Of a DNA stretch of 59,801 nt, positions 24,859 through 33,282 are shown one piece after another (the stretch's first letter is position 1; each line of letters begins with the position of its first letter). A program made the translations under genes and the position numbers. This stretch comes from Anaeromusa acidaminophila DSM 3853 (lineage in GTDB: Bacteria; Bacillota; Negativicutes; Anaeromusales; Anaeromusaceae). Where the stretch lies: positions 1-59,801 of the forward strand of contig NZ_KB894602.1 in NCBI RefSeq assembly GCF_000374545.1. Direction: 5' to 3'. Below the pieces are notes generated by a model. That model ran no database searches and was not told the DNA's origin. It worked only from the letters and a program-made list of their open reading frames with translations.

Positions 24859-26040
24859 ATGCAATTGGATGTGAGGACGCTTGTAATTTCCCTAATGCTG
24901 GTGGCTGGCGTTAACAGCCTGGTGATGCTGCTGGCTTGGCGTTATACTTCATTGATGCGCAATATTACTGGCTTTTGGAGCCTAAGCCAGCTGCTTTTTT
25001 TATTGGGCACGGCCTTGTTGGCGTTGCGTTACGCTATACCTGGCTTTTTTTCTATTGTCGTAGCAAATTTGGCGTTGCTTGGCGGTCATGCGGCGATGCA
25101 GGAAGGGCTGGGGTATTATATTGGCCAGCCTGGTCTTTACCGCGGCTGGACGTTAAGCATCGTGACTGTGCAATTGGGTTTGGCGGCTTTCTTTACTTAT
25201 GGTATTCCTTCTTTGGAATGGCGCATTATTTGCTATAGTGTGATGGTTGCCGGCATGTGTGTTCTTGGCGTACTGACGCTGCGCGAAAACGGGGAGCAAG
25301 AAGAAGCTCCTAAACGATTTCTGCGCGGAGTCTTTTTTATGACCATGGGAATTATGGCAATTCGCGTTGTGGCTGCGTTTATGGAACCCTTGTCATATGA
25401 AGCGCAGGCCCAGAATCGTTTGTGGCATACGTTGCCTTTAGCGGGATTGCTTTGCTTGTATGTCGCCTTATCATTAGGTTTGTTTTGGATGATTATGCAC
25501 AAGATGAGCTTGCAGTCTCAGCAGCAAGCGGAAACCGATTCGCTGACCGCCGTGGCGAACAGGCGAGCGATGGACGCTTATTTTGCGCAGCTGTATTTAA
25601 AGCAGCCAGGAGCAATCGCAGTGATGATGATTGATATTGACAAGTTTAAGGACATTAACGATTCTTTCGGACATCGAGCCGGAGATTGTTATTTGGTTGC
25701 GATCGCCCAGGAGATCAAAAAAAACTTGCGGCCGGAAGCGGCGTTGTTCCGTTATGCTGGTGATGAATTTTTGGTAGTGATGCAGCAAGCGGATCGGCAA
25801 GCCGTAACGGTTTTCGCGCAGACGGTGCAACAAAAGGTGGAAAAATTGCTCGTTCCCTGGGGGGCGGGCGAGATCATTCAGACTACTGTAAGCTTGGGAT
25901 TGGCCTTGTCGGAGAAACGAGCCAACAGTTGGGATGAGCTGGTACAACTGGCTGACTTGGCGATGTATCGCGTAAAGAGTCAGGGCGGAAATGGCGTTGC
26001 GTGGTATGAAGAGGAAATAAAATTTACGCAAAGTATTTAA
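24859..26040 (+). CDS. Membrane diguanylate cyclase (multi-helix sensor plus GGDEF)
   Basis: A 393-residue protein with about seven transmembrane helices in residues 5-220, resembling a MASE-type integral sensor. A GGDEF domain follows from about 225. The catalytic motif is AGDEF (301-305) in place of GGDEF, with the metal aspartate in MMIDIDKFKDIND. The inhibitory RxxD site is missing (RPEA). Activity is plausible but the Gly to Ala change should be kept in mind. The gene stands alone; a short ACTTGC/GCAAGT hairpin lies just upstream of its start. Confidence 0.88.
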   Translation: MQLDVRTLVISLMLVAGVNSLVMLLAWRYTSLMRNITGFWSLSQLLFLLGTALLALRYAIPGFFSIVVANLALLGGHAAMQEGLGYYIGQPGLYRGWTLSIVTVQLGLAAFFTYGIPSLEWRIICYSVMVAGMCVLGVLTLRENGEQEEAPKRFLRGVFFMTMGIMAIRVVAAFMEPLSYEAQAQNRLWHTLPLAGLLCLYVALSLGLFWMIMHKMSLQSQQQAETDSLTAVANRRAMDAYFAQLYLKQPGAIAVMMIDIDKFKDINDSFGHRAGDCYLVAIAQEIKKNLRPEAALFRYAGDEFLVVMQQADRQAVTVFAQTVQQKVEKLLVPWGAGEIIQTTVSLGLALSEKRANSWDELVQLADLAMYRVKSQGGNGVAWYEEEIKFTQSI

Positions 26041-26065
26041 GAATGAAAACTAATTAAGAATTTAT

Positions 26066-26096
26066 TTGGAACTGTTCAGGAGATATATGGTATAAT
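26066..26096 (+). promoter_or_regulatory. Likely promoter of the hemerythrin gene
   Basis: TATAAT at 26091-26096 is preceded by TGG, giving an extended -10. TTGGAA at 26066-26071 is a possible -35, with a long 19-base spacer. Confidence 0.5.
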
Positions 26097-26147
26097 CAAG
26101 TCAGTTTAAAATGGGCTTTGGATGTGTGGCGGAAAGGGTGTTAGTAA

Positions 26148-26552
26148 ATGTTGCAATGGAAAGAAGAATATGAAGTAGGAGTAGCGGAAATTGATGAACA
26201 ACATCAGAAATTAATTGACATTGCCAATCGGGTATACGAATTAATGCGTAATGAACTAGCGCTTGATAAATATGACCAGATTGTAGAAATTTTACAGGAA
26301 CTGAAAGAGTATACGGTGTATCATTTTCACTTTGAAGAAGGGCTTATGCAAAAAGCAAAGTATAAAAAACGCTTTTCGCATAAATTATTGCACCAGGAAT
26401 TTTTGGCGCAGGTGGAAGCGGTGGATTTGTCCGCTGTAGACGAAGAACAAGATGCATATCTTGTTCGTATTATGGATTTCATTGCCAATTGGCTGATTGA
26501 GCATATTGTTGGTGAAGACAAAAAAGTGGGCCAAAGTGTTCGGGCTCAGTGA
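26148..26552 (+). CDS. Bacteriohemerythrin
   Basis: A 134-residue single-domain hemerythrin that binds oxygen at a di-iron site. The expected ligands are all visible in order: His in EIDEQH, His and Glu in HFHFEE, two His in HKLLHQEF, and His and Asp in WLIEHIVGEDK. In an anaerobe it probably senses, stores or scavenges oxygen. It stands alone, with its own promoter and terminator. Confidence 0.95.
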   Translation: MLQWKEEYEVGVAEIDEQHQKLIDIANRVYELMRNELALDKYDQIVEILQELKEYTVYHFHFEEGLMQKAKYKKRFSHKLLHQEFLAQVEAVDLSAVDEEQDAYLVRIMDFIANWLIEHIVGEDKKVGQSVRAQ

Positions 26553-26560
26553 GAAAAACG

Positions 26561-26598
26561 AAAAGAGCGCTATACCGTTACGGTATAGCGCTCTTTTT
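26561..26598. terminator. Bidirectional terminator between hemerythrin and MarR genes
   Basis: A perfect 17-bp stem (26561-26577 with 26581-26597) around a TTA loop has A and T runs on the two sides. It serves both convergent genes. Confidence 0.92.
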
Positions 26599-26613
26599 AA
26601 ATAGGCCAAGTCA

Positions 26614-27117
26614 TTACTTTTTTTCAGGGGGCATTTCAGGAATCTCGGCGACATCTCGCAAAGGCGCCTGCCAGCCGCGTTCCTTCTGGTCACGGATGTT
26701 CAAACTAACTTTGCGCAGCAGCGTCAGCAGCGTTTGATTTTCTTCGGGTGTCAGGCCGAGCACGGAGACTTCGTTCCAGCGATGTAGTACATCGTAAATA
26801 GGCTTGCGCACTTCGCGAGCTTTATCCGTCAAATGTACTCGCAAGACACGACGGTCTTTTTCGTCGCGGATGCGGACAATGTAGCCGGAGGCTTCCAGTT
26901 TAGCCAGCGCCCTAGCGGTGGTTCCCTTGTCCATGTCAATGGCTTTGGCCAGATCATCTTGCTTCCGTCCGTCTTCGCGGTAGAGCAGCAAAAGAAACGC
27001 GAACTGGCCGCTGCTGAGATTGTACCGTTTGAAGTATTGATCCACATAGGATTGGGACATGCGATAAATGAAGGATATCCAGCGTCCCATACTGTGGCTC
27101 AAATCATAATAACCCAT
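26614..27117 (-). CDS. MarR-family transcriptional regulator
   Basis: A 167-residue winged-helix regulator. The recognition region reads KQDDLAKAIDMDKGTTARAL and the wing IRDEKDRRVLRVHLT, both typical of MarR. ATG 27117 is preceded by AAAGGA at 8 bases. It is convergent with the hemerythrin gene and divergent from a gene for an unknown secreted protein. Ligand and targets are unknown. Confidence 0.92.
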   Translation of the reverse strand: MGYYDLSHSMGRWISFIYRMSQSYVDQYFKRYNLSSGQFAFLLLLYREDGRKQDDLAKAIDMDKGTTARALAKLEASGYIVRIRDEKDRRVLRVHLTDKAREVRKPIYDVLHRWNEVSVLGLTPEENQTLLTLLRKVSLNIRDQKERGWQAPLRDVAEIPEMPPEKK

Positions 27118-27250
27118 GGCATTCGTCCTTTGCATTAAAATCAGCTGACTTTATTATAATACAAAACCAATTTTTTTCCCAGCCGGAGAGGGGGTTGCCG
27201 CAAGGACGCCGAAATAAAAGGAAAAAATAGAAGAACTGGGGGCGGGAGAA

Positions 27251-28108
27251 ATGGGCAGATGCGGGGCGATGTTAGCTTTCTTGCTTTTTTGGTGCAGTAT
27301 TTCTTATGCAGCTCCACCACTAGCATATGTGACTGGAAATGTAGCTGGTTGGAAGGTAATACATCAAGGCAGTGCCGTTGCGGCGCAGGAGGATATGCCA
27401 TTAGTGGCTGGGGATATTCTCTTGGGAGGCGCATTGTCTAAACTGCCTATGGTGTTGCATCCATTGGCGCAAGCGCAGCCTCGGGAAGGGGGAGGCGTGG
27501 TGTTACTGCCCCATGAGGTTCCCTTTGATTCCTTGTGGACGGTAGTACCCCAATATGTGGAGTATTTGCGGAAGGAACCTCTGCATGGACTTGCTTATAG
27601 CCGTGAGGATACGGTATTGCGTCCGGGAACAGCAGCCTCTTTATTGCCTGGGTATGGCGTAGATCTGGTCTGGGTGGGCGAGCCCAAAAGCCTTGTAACG
27701 GTGCGGGATGAGCAAGGCGGCATCGTGCTGCAAAAGCAAGGAGAAGGAGGTTGGGTGCGCCTACAGCCGCAAGAGGTATCGCTGTTGTCTGAGGGACGTC
27801 GTTATTTTTGGCAGACTGAGAATCAGAGCGTTCCGTTTCAACTGCAAGTACTGCCTCGGTCTTCGGTAACGGTAATTTTAGAAGGCTTGAAGCAGTTGGA
27901 CGCCGACCGCAGCGTGCAAGAAGAAGTGCGCTTGGTGCGCAAGGCCGCCTATTTGCGTTTAGTCAGCGATTTGAGGCCGGGGATCGATTTGTACTGGCTG
28001 AGCGTGCAATTGGCATCCGGTGTTCGTGGTGAAAGCATGATGACCGAACGCTACTTAAAAGTGGTGGATCGTCTGAAGGAAGCCTATTTGCGGCACTTGC
28101 TGTCTTAA
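27251..28108 (+). CDS. Secreted protein of unknown function
   Basis: A 285-residue protein with a signal peptide (MLAFLLFWCSISYAAP) and no further membrane segment. The first mature segment (VTGNVAGWKVIHQGSAV, then LVAGDILL) is reminiscent of the start of FecR-type domains, but the match is weak and I do not assign a family. A GGGAG site is close to ATG 27251. It is transcribed alone and ends in an excellent terminator. Confidence 0.6.
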   Translation: MGRCGAMLAFLLFWCSISYAAPPLAYVTGNVAGWKVIHQGSAVAAQEDMPLVAGDILLGGALSKLPMVLHPLAQAQPREGGGVVLLPHEVPFDSLWTVVPQYVEYLRKEPLHGLAYSREDTVLRPGTAASLLPGYGVDLVWVGEPKSLVTVRDEQGGIVLQKQGEGGWVRLQPQEVSLLSEGRRYFWQTENQSVPFQLQVLPRSSVTVILEGLKQLDADRSVQEEVRLVRKAAYLRLVSDLRPGIDLYWLSVQLASGVRGESMMTERYLKVVDRLKEAYLRHLLS

Positions 28109-28123
28109 AAGCTAGAAATAAAG

Positions 28124-28168
28124 AAAAGGCTGTAGAAAACTTGTCTTTAAGTTTTCTACAGCCTTTTT
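28124..28168 (+). terminator. Rho-independent terminator
   Basis: A perfect 19-bp stem (28124-28142 with 28149-28167) around a 6-base loop, with A and T runs. Confidence 0.93.
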
Positions 28169-28298
28169 AATATACTAGAGTTTATATTTCGTGCTTTTCG
28201 TGGTTGGATAATAATTTTGCAGGACGTAGATAACGAACCGCGAAACACACGAAAGACGCGAACGGGTTTTTATTGTTGGACTTTCAATTATTATTATT

Positions 28299-28388
28299 CG
28301 TAACCCTCATGCGAGCCCTACGGTTCTCGTCGCGACTCTTGTTCAATCCAACCCCGTCGAGCCCTCCTTTTACTCCCTCTACTCATGT
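28299..28388 (+). repeat. Pyrimidine-rich intergenic repeat, copy 7
   Basis: CGTAACCCTCATGCGAGCCC, then GTTCTCGTCGCGACTCTTG, then TTTTACTCCCTCTACTC. It is very similar to copy 4 and sits between convergent genes. This is the last copy seen; none was found from 28.4 kb to the window end. Confidence 0.85.
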
Positions 28389-28389
28389 T

Positions 28390-29340
28390 CTATTCTTCAC
28401 TTCGTACCCGCAGGACGATCTTGCCGCGCGTATGTCCGGTTTCGATTTGCTCATGCGCTTTTTGCGCTTGCTCTAAGGGGAGGATCTCGCTGACTTGAGG
28501 GCGGATGAGGCCTTGTTCCACCAGACGTCCAAGGGAGGCCAATTGTTCGCCGTTAGGCTGCATGAATACATAATGAGCTTGGACTTCAAATTTTTCCATC
28601 AGCTGTTCATCCGGCTTGCTGATGAGGGAGACTAAAATGCCTCCTGGACGCAGCATTTGATAACTATTGCGTCCGGCTTCGCCGCCGCGGGTGTCCAAGA
28701 CTAAGTCAAAAGAGCCATGCTGAGAGGATTCTTCGGCGGAAGCGTAATCCAGAGCTTCATCAGCTCCGAGGGAGCGGACGAAGTCTAAATTGGCGCGGCT
28801 AGCGTTTGTGCTGACCCAAGCTCCGTAGGCCTTGGCAAGCTGAATAGCCAGGGAGCCGACACCTCCGCTGCCGCCATGAATGAATACTTTCCAGCCTTCT
28901 TGCAGCCCACCGGCCTCCAAAAGGGCTTGCCAGGCTGTGAGTCCGACCAGGGGAAGGGAAGCGGCTTCAACAAAAGAGAGGTTGCTGGGCATGGGGGCTA
29001 CGAGATTTTCTTCTACTACGAGATATTCTGCATAGGCGCCGTTGCGCCGGATGTCAGGGCGTACAAAGACAGCGTCTCCTACCGAGAATTGGCTGGTATA
29101 TGGGCCCGCATCGTCAATAATACCGGCGGCATCCCAGCCGAGGATGAGAGGCATAGTGTGCTTTACTTGCCCCTGGGGGCGATTGTAAAGGGCTCCTTGA
29201 CGAACTTTGGCATCCACTGGATTGACGCCGGCCGCGTACACGGCAATGCGAACCTCGCCAGGTCCTGGCTGTGGCAAGGGCATATCGCGCAGTTGCAGGA
29301 CGTCCGGTCCTCCGAAGTGATCCAGAACAATGGCTTTCAT
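28390..29340 (-). CDS. Zinc-free NADPH:quinone reductase-like oxidoreductase (MDR family)
   Basis: A 316-residue medium-chain dehydrogenase/reductase of the quinone oxidoreductase type. The N-terminal GroES-like fold has AAGVNPVDAKVRQG, and the NADP-binding motif is IHGGSGGVGSLAIQLAK. There is no zinc-binding cysteine cluster. It likely reduces quinones or enones. It is the last gene of a minus-strand group hexokinase - REC-GGDEF - this gene, 17 bases after the preceding stop. Confidence 0.9.
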   Translation of the reverse strand: MKAIVLDHFGGPDVLQLRDMPLPQPGPGEVRIAVYAAGVNPVDAKVRQGALYNRPQGQVKHTMPLILGWDAAGIIDDAGPYTSQFSVGDAVFVRPDIRRNGAYAEYLVVEENLVAPMPSNLSFVEAASLPLVGLTAWQALLEAGGLQEGWKVFIHGGSGGVGSLAIQLAKAYGAWVSTNASRANLDFVRSLGADEALDYASAEESSQHGSFDLVLDTRGGEAGRNSYQMLRPGGILVSLISKPDEQLMEKFEVQAHYVFMQPNGEQLASLGRLVEQGLIRPQVSEILPLEQAQKAHEQIETGHTRGKIVLRVRSEE

Positions 29341-29357
29341 AAAGCTTGCTCCTTTCC

Positions 29358-30257
29358 TTAACTTTGGCAGACGCGGCAGCGGCCTTGGGTTTTGGCTTCG
29401 TACATGGCTTCATCCGCGCGTTTGACAAACTCGTCGAAGGTATCGGGGGGCTGATAACGCATCTGGGTAACGCCCAGACTGGCGGTAATAAAAAGCGGCT
29501 GCGGAGCGTCCGCAACAACGATAGGCAGCTTTTGGAGTTTGGCAAGGAGTCGGGAAGCTAGTAAAAAAGCGGCATGTACTACTGTATCAGGCAAGACAAT
29601 AATGAATTCTTCACCGCCGTAGCGCCCGACAAAGCCTTCAGCGCCCACTTCTTTTTGCAACAGCGAGGATAAAGTTCGCAGAACTTGGTCGCCGCTGGTG
29701 TGTCCGTAGGTGTCGTTTATTTTCTTGAAGTGATCAATGTCCAGAAGAATTAAACTTAAAGGCTTTTTAGAGTCGCGAGAGCTGCGCATGGCTTGGGTTA
29801 GCTTTTGCGTAAGCATACGGCGATTCAAAAGGCCGGTGAGGCCGTCGATCATAGCCATTTGCTCAATAACCTTGCGATGCCGCTCCGCTTCTAAAAGGCG
29901 CTTGACCCGATGGCGCAGAACCAACATATTGCAAGGCTTAGTGATGTAATCATCAGCGCCGGCGGCAAAAGCGATGTTGATGGTTTGATCATCATCGCGG
30001 CCAGTGATCATCAGAATGGGTACTGTGTGTCCCTCCGGGAGTGCGCGCAGGGCGGCACAGGCATTGGGACCGTCGATGCCCGGCATGATAACGTCTAAGA
30101 GGACGATATCCGGTTTGTGCTGGCGAAAAAGATCAATAGCCTGATGGCCGGTGCTGGCTTCAATAAATTCATAGCCTTCTGAAGCTAAAGCATCGCGCAG
30201 CATTTGGCGCAGCATGGGTTGGTCATCTGCGATGAGAATCAGCGGGTGGTTGCGCAC
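29358..30257 (-). CDS. Response regulator diguanylate cyclase (REC-GGDEF)
   Basis: A 299-residue protein. The receiver domain (1-120) has an acidic pocket near residues 10-12, the phosphoacceptor in VLLDVIMPGIDG and the lysine in ITKP. The GGDEF domain (about 135-295) has the motif GRYGGEEF and an intact LLDIDHFKKIND. No inhibitory RxxD site precedes the motif. The start is GTG 30257 with AGGAGAG upstream. It lies between a hexokinase gene and a quinone reductase gene on the same strand; no partner kinase is adjacent. Confidence 0.93.
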   Translation of the reverse strand: MRNHPLILIADDQPMLRQMLRDALASEGYEFIEASTGHQAIDLFRQHKPDIVLLDVIMPGIDGPNACAALRALPEGHTVPILMITGRDDDQTINIAFAAGADDYITKPCNMLVLRHRVKRLLEAERHRKVIEQMAMIDGLTGLLNRRMLTQKLTQAMRSSRDSKKPLSLILLDIDHFKKINDTYGHTSGDQVLRTLSSLLQKEVGAEGFVGRYGGEEFIIVLPDTVVHAAFLLASRLLAKLQKLPIVVADAPQPLFITASLGVTQMRYQPPDTFDEFVKRADEAMYEAKTQGRCRVCQS

Positions 30258-30301
30258 AATAATCTCTCCTGTTCAAAATACAAGTTAAAAAGGCGAGTGC
30301 C

Positions 30302-31480
30302 TTACAACAGATTTTTTGAAGCAGCGCAGGCGGCGAGCGCCGCTCCCAGAGCGCTGCCTCCCTTAAGGAGGCGGACGGGAATGCGGTAGCCGTGCTCTTC
30401 CAAGGTGACGCGCACCATGGCGGCGTAGCCTGGCAAGTGCTCATAAAGAGAACCGTCGATGGCGATGGGGCCGCTGGAACCCAGATGGCGAAAGAGCGCT
30501 ACATAGGTTAAGGCGGCCAGGCGGGCGGAACGCAAGGTGGCCCATTGCGCAAGCTGACGCGCGCTTCCTACCACATCCGGCGGCAAGGGGAAGGGGCAGC
30601 GTTCGCCAGGATGCAGCCAAGCGGCCAAATGAAACGGAGTTACGCAGTAAGGTTGAGTTAAGCCGCAATGGGGATGCTCTTTGAGCAGCGCTAAACGAAC
30701 CAGCTCTCCTAAATAACGTCCCGAGACTCGCTTTTCTAAAGGCTGTTCGCCTGGATGCAAACTGGCGGCGTCTAAGGCGGCGTCAAATTCGTTTTCCGGT
30801 ATGGCGCGAAAGGCGCCGGATTCCAGATTGAGCAGCATATTTCGAGAGGGTTCGAAGTAGGCGGTATTATGACCAGTGCCAAGGATGGAGCCTATCTGCG
30901 TGCCTGGCAATAGATAGGTTCCCGCTAAGAGCGTGGCAATAGTATCGTTGATAATGGCGACAGGCTGGATTTGCAGGCCTGCCCGAGCAAACGCCTCGCA
31001 TAATAACTGGTTGACATCCTGACCAATAACGCCGGGCGTGGCAATTTCTTTACTCCAGCGCAGCAACTGCGCTTGTTGCAGATTGGTTTGCTCACAGGGG
31101 AAAGAAAAGGTGTGCCCCAATGGCAGGCGTTCTTCCGGATCAATGATATCAGCAGCCAGAGAAGCGAGAAAATCAAAGAGTCCTTCAGCATGTCCCGCTG
31201 CTGTTAAATGGACGCCAAGAGGCCGACTGACCTGTTTTAGCACTTTGTGGCGACCCTGGCCGTCGAGGCGGATACGAGCCATTCTGGCGTTGGTGCCGCC
31301 AAAATCGAGAGCGAGAAACTCTCCTTCTTCTTGCCCTGTAGCAGGAAGTAAAAAAGAAGGGAGCAAAGATAGGGAAGAAGCGGAGCCGGCCAGTTTTGCG
31401 GCCAGGTCTTCTTGAAAAGCGGCAATGATTTCTTCTTGGGCAGGGGGGAGCAGTTGCCAAAGTTGTAGTTTTTGTTTCAA
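30302..31480 (-). CDS. Hexokinase of the eukaryotic sequence family
   Basis: A 392-residue protein with the full motif order of eukaryotic-type hexokinases. These are the phosphate loop LALDFGGTNAR (56-66), the sugar-binding GHTFSFPCEQ (122-131), catalytic Asp179 in INDTIATLLAG, GTGHNTAYFE (201-210), NLESGAF (218-224) and EKRVSGRYLGEL (249-260). It probably phosphorylates glucose or another hexose with ATP. It is shorter than the roughly 450-residue eukaryotic enzymes and differs from the bacterial Glk and ROK glucokinases. The start is TTG 31480 behind GGGAGGG. It heads a minus-strand group with REC-GGDEF and a quinone reductase. Confidence 0.9.
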   Translation of the reverse strand: MKQKLQLWQLLPPAQEEIIAAFQEDLAAKLAGSASSLSLLPSFLLPATGQEEGEFLALDFGGTNARMARIRLDGQGRHKVLKQVSRPLGVHLTAAGHAEGLFDFLASLAADIIDPEERLPLGHTFSFPCEQTNLQQAQLLRWSKEIATPGVIGQDVNQLLCEAFARAGLQIQPVAIINDTIATLLAGTYLLPGTQIGSILGTGHNTAYFEPSRNMLLNLESGAFRAIPENEFDAALDAASLHPGEQPLEKRVSGRYLGELVRLALLKEHPHCGLTQPYCVTPFHLAAWLHPGERCPFPLPPDVVGSARQLAQWATLRSARLAALTYVALFRHLGSSGPIAIDGSLYEHLPGYAAMVRVTLEEHGYRIPVRLLKGGSALGAALAACAASKNLL

Positions 31481-31679
31481 AGAAGGTCACCCTCCCAGTG
31501 CTTGAAAGTTGAAATAATATCATCCATACATTCGTTTATTTATGTGCAGAATCCTCTTTTTTACAGGGATAAGACCGATTTATTTGTCAGTTGCTGCGCC
31601 GACGCAATGAGAGGTCCTTGCGTTGGGAGTAGGTGTATTTTACAATGGACATAGCTAAGGGGTGTGAGGAGGAAGGTCT

Positions 31680-32489
31680 GTGAGGATGGCTGGGCTTGCG
31701 GGCGGATTTTTGGTAGCTTGGTTGTGCGCAGCCTCCTGTCAGGCTGCGGGACTTGCGGTTATAGCAATGCTGGAAGAAGGGACGCCTCAAGAAGCGGCGG
31801 TTGAGGTAGAGTACGCGGTACAAGCGATAAATCGGACCATGCAACAGGTGTATGCTTGGGAGGCGGAACGAACTGTCACGTTGTGCTTGACCCCTAACCG
31901 CCAGAGTTATCAGAATGCTTTACAGCGGCGTTTTTCCATGTCGGAAAGCGAGGCGTTATCCTTAAGTCAAAGAACAACTGGCTGGACGACGGGGAGCATT
32001 GTCTTGACGAATGTGGAGGGGACGCCGACTTCGTCGGCGCGCCAGCGCCATTTTATTCACGAACTGACTCACCAGTACGTATATTCGCTGGTGGACGAGG
32101 CGCAGGCAACAGAGCTACTGTGGCTTTCCGAGGGCCTGGCGGAAGTGGTCGCCTTTCAAGCCAGCGGCATAGACGGTCCAGCGGTCTGGAAGCAAACGCT
32201 GCGGGTGGCGCCGGCTTTGCCCTATTTAAGTCAATTGCGGCGGCCGGGCTTGTGGCGGCGTACGGCGGATGTGTACGGAACGCCGGTATGCTATGCTATG
32301 AGCGCTTTGGCGGTTTGGCGGTTGGAAGAGGCCGCCGGTGCGGGAGCGGTGCGGAAGTATTATCAGCAATTGCGCGGCAATCCGGATAAAGTAGCTGGCT
32401 TTGCCAACGCCATGGGACAAGACTTGCTGGAATTTGAAGAGGATTTTGAACGTTGGTTGGCAACGGAGTCGCTACGGCGAAGTAAGTAA
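31680..32489 (+). CDS. Secreted gluzincin-type metallopeptidase (peptidase MA-like)
   Basis: A 269-residue protein with a signal peptide (about 1-23). A zinc protease signature HELTH (127-131) is followed at 151 by a glutamate in WLSEGLAEVVAF, the arrangement of gluzincins and peptidase MA-like proteins. The start is GTG 31680, preceded by AGGAGGAAGG. The following small membrane-protein gene begins 39 bases after its stop, suggesting cotranscription. The substrate is unknown. Confidence 0.85.
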   Translation: MRMAGLAGGFLVAWLCAASCQAAGLAVIAMLEEGTPQEAAVEVEYAVQAINRTMQQVYAWEAERTVTLCLTPNRQSYQNALQRRFSMSESEALSLSQRTTGWTTGSIVLTNVEGTPTSSARQRHFIHELTHQYVYSLVDEAQATELLWLSEGLAEVVAFQASGIDGPAVWKQTLRVAPALPYLSQLRRPGLWRRTADVYGTPVCYAMSALAVWRLEEAAGAGAVRKYYQQLRGNPDKVAGFANAMGQDLLEFEEDFERWLATESLRRSK

Positions 32490-32528
32490 GCATTGACTTT
32501 GCCAAAGGCTGTGCAAGGAGGTTGCGGT

Positions 32529-33122
32529 ATGCGTCGTTATCAAAAAAAGTATTCCCAACAGCAGGCTGCCTATGAAGAGGCTGCCTTGTTTTTACGTTCT
32601 TTGGAAATGCTTCTTTGGACGATGGCCGCCGTGCTGGCAGTATGGTTGTCTTATCGCGTGGGGCTGCAGCATGTGGACTGGTTGTGGCTGCTTTTTGCAG
32701 CGCCCTTTGGCGTGGTGATGCTGGTTATTAGAGGTTTGCAGTATTTGCATAAGCGGATGTTTCAAACGCAGGAAGCGGAGGAAGCATACCCGCTTTCTCC
32801 TTCTGGGTATTTGCGGCCGGATGAACAGGGGACGGTGTATGATGAGGCTGGGCGAAGACTCTTGCTTTTGACGGGGCATAGCCTGGCAGGAACTGGGGAT
32901 GAGCGAATCTTGCGGGTGGATGTAGGCAACCAGTCGGGAAGAATGCTAGAGGGCGTTTTATTGCGCGCTTTGCTGTATGACCGGCAGGAACAATTGCTGG
33001 GAGTGGTTACGGCAGTTGGCCCCAAGCTGGAGATAGGCGATGTTTGGCAGGCGGAGGCCCCCGTGAAGGCGCAACAGGCGGTGCGGGCGGTACTTTGTTT
33101 TCATGTGCAGCAGTACATGTGA
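32529..33122 (+). CDS. Small membrane protein of unknown function
   Basis: A 197-residue protein with two transmembrane helices (about 22-42 and 50-68). A hydrophilic part of about 130 residues follows and looks like a beta-rich domain (ERILRVDVGNQSGRMLEGVL). I do not recognise the family. ATG 32529 follows AAGGAGG. It probably forms a unit with the upstream peptidase gene. Confidence 0.6.
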   Translation: MRRYQKKYSQQQAAYEEAALFLRSLEMLLWTMAAVLAVWLSYRVGLQHVDWLWLLFAAPFGVVMLVIRGLQYLHKRMFQTQEAEEAYPLSPSGYLRPDEQGTVYDEAGRRLLLLTGHSLAGTGDERILRVDVGNQSGRMLEGVLLRALLYDRQEQLLGVVTAVGPKLEIGDVWQAEAPVKAQQAVRAVLCFHVQQYM

Positions 33123-33282
33123 AGGGGGCTTTTTTGTGAGTTCCTTTTTTGTTCTAACTCTGAATTATTCAAAGTCAGCCATCATTGCAGGAAAAAAGAA
33201 GAGCATTGTGGAAATTTATAAAAATATATTAAATTAATAATTTTTGCACGTCGCCCGAAGAAAAGCATTTGGAGGGAGTTCA

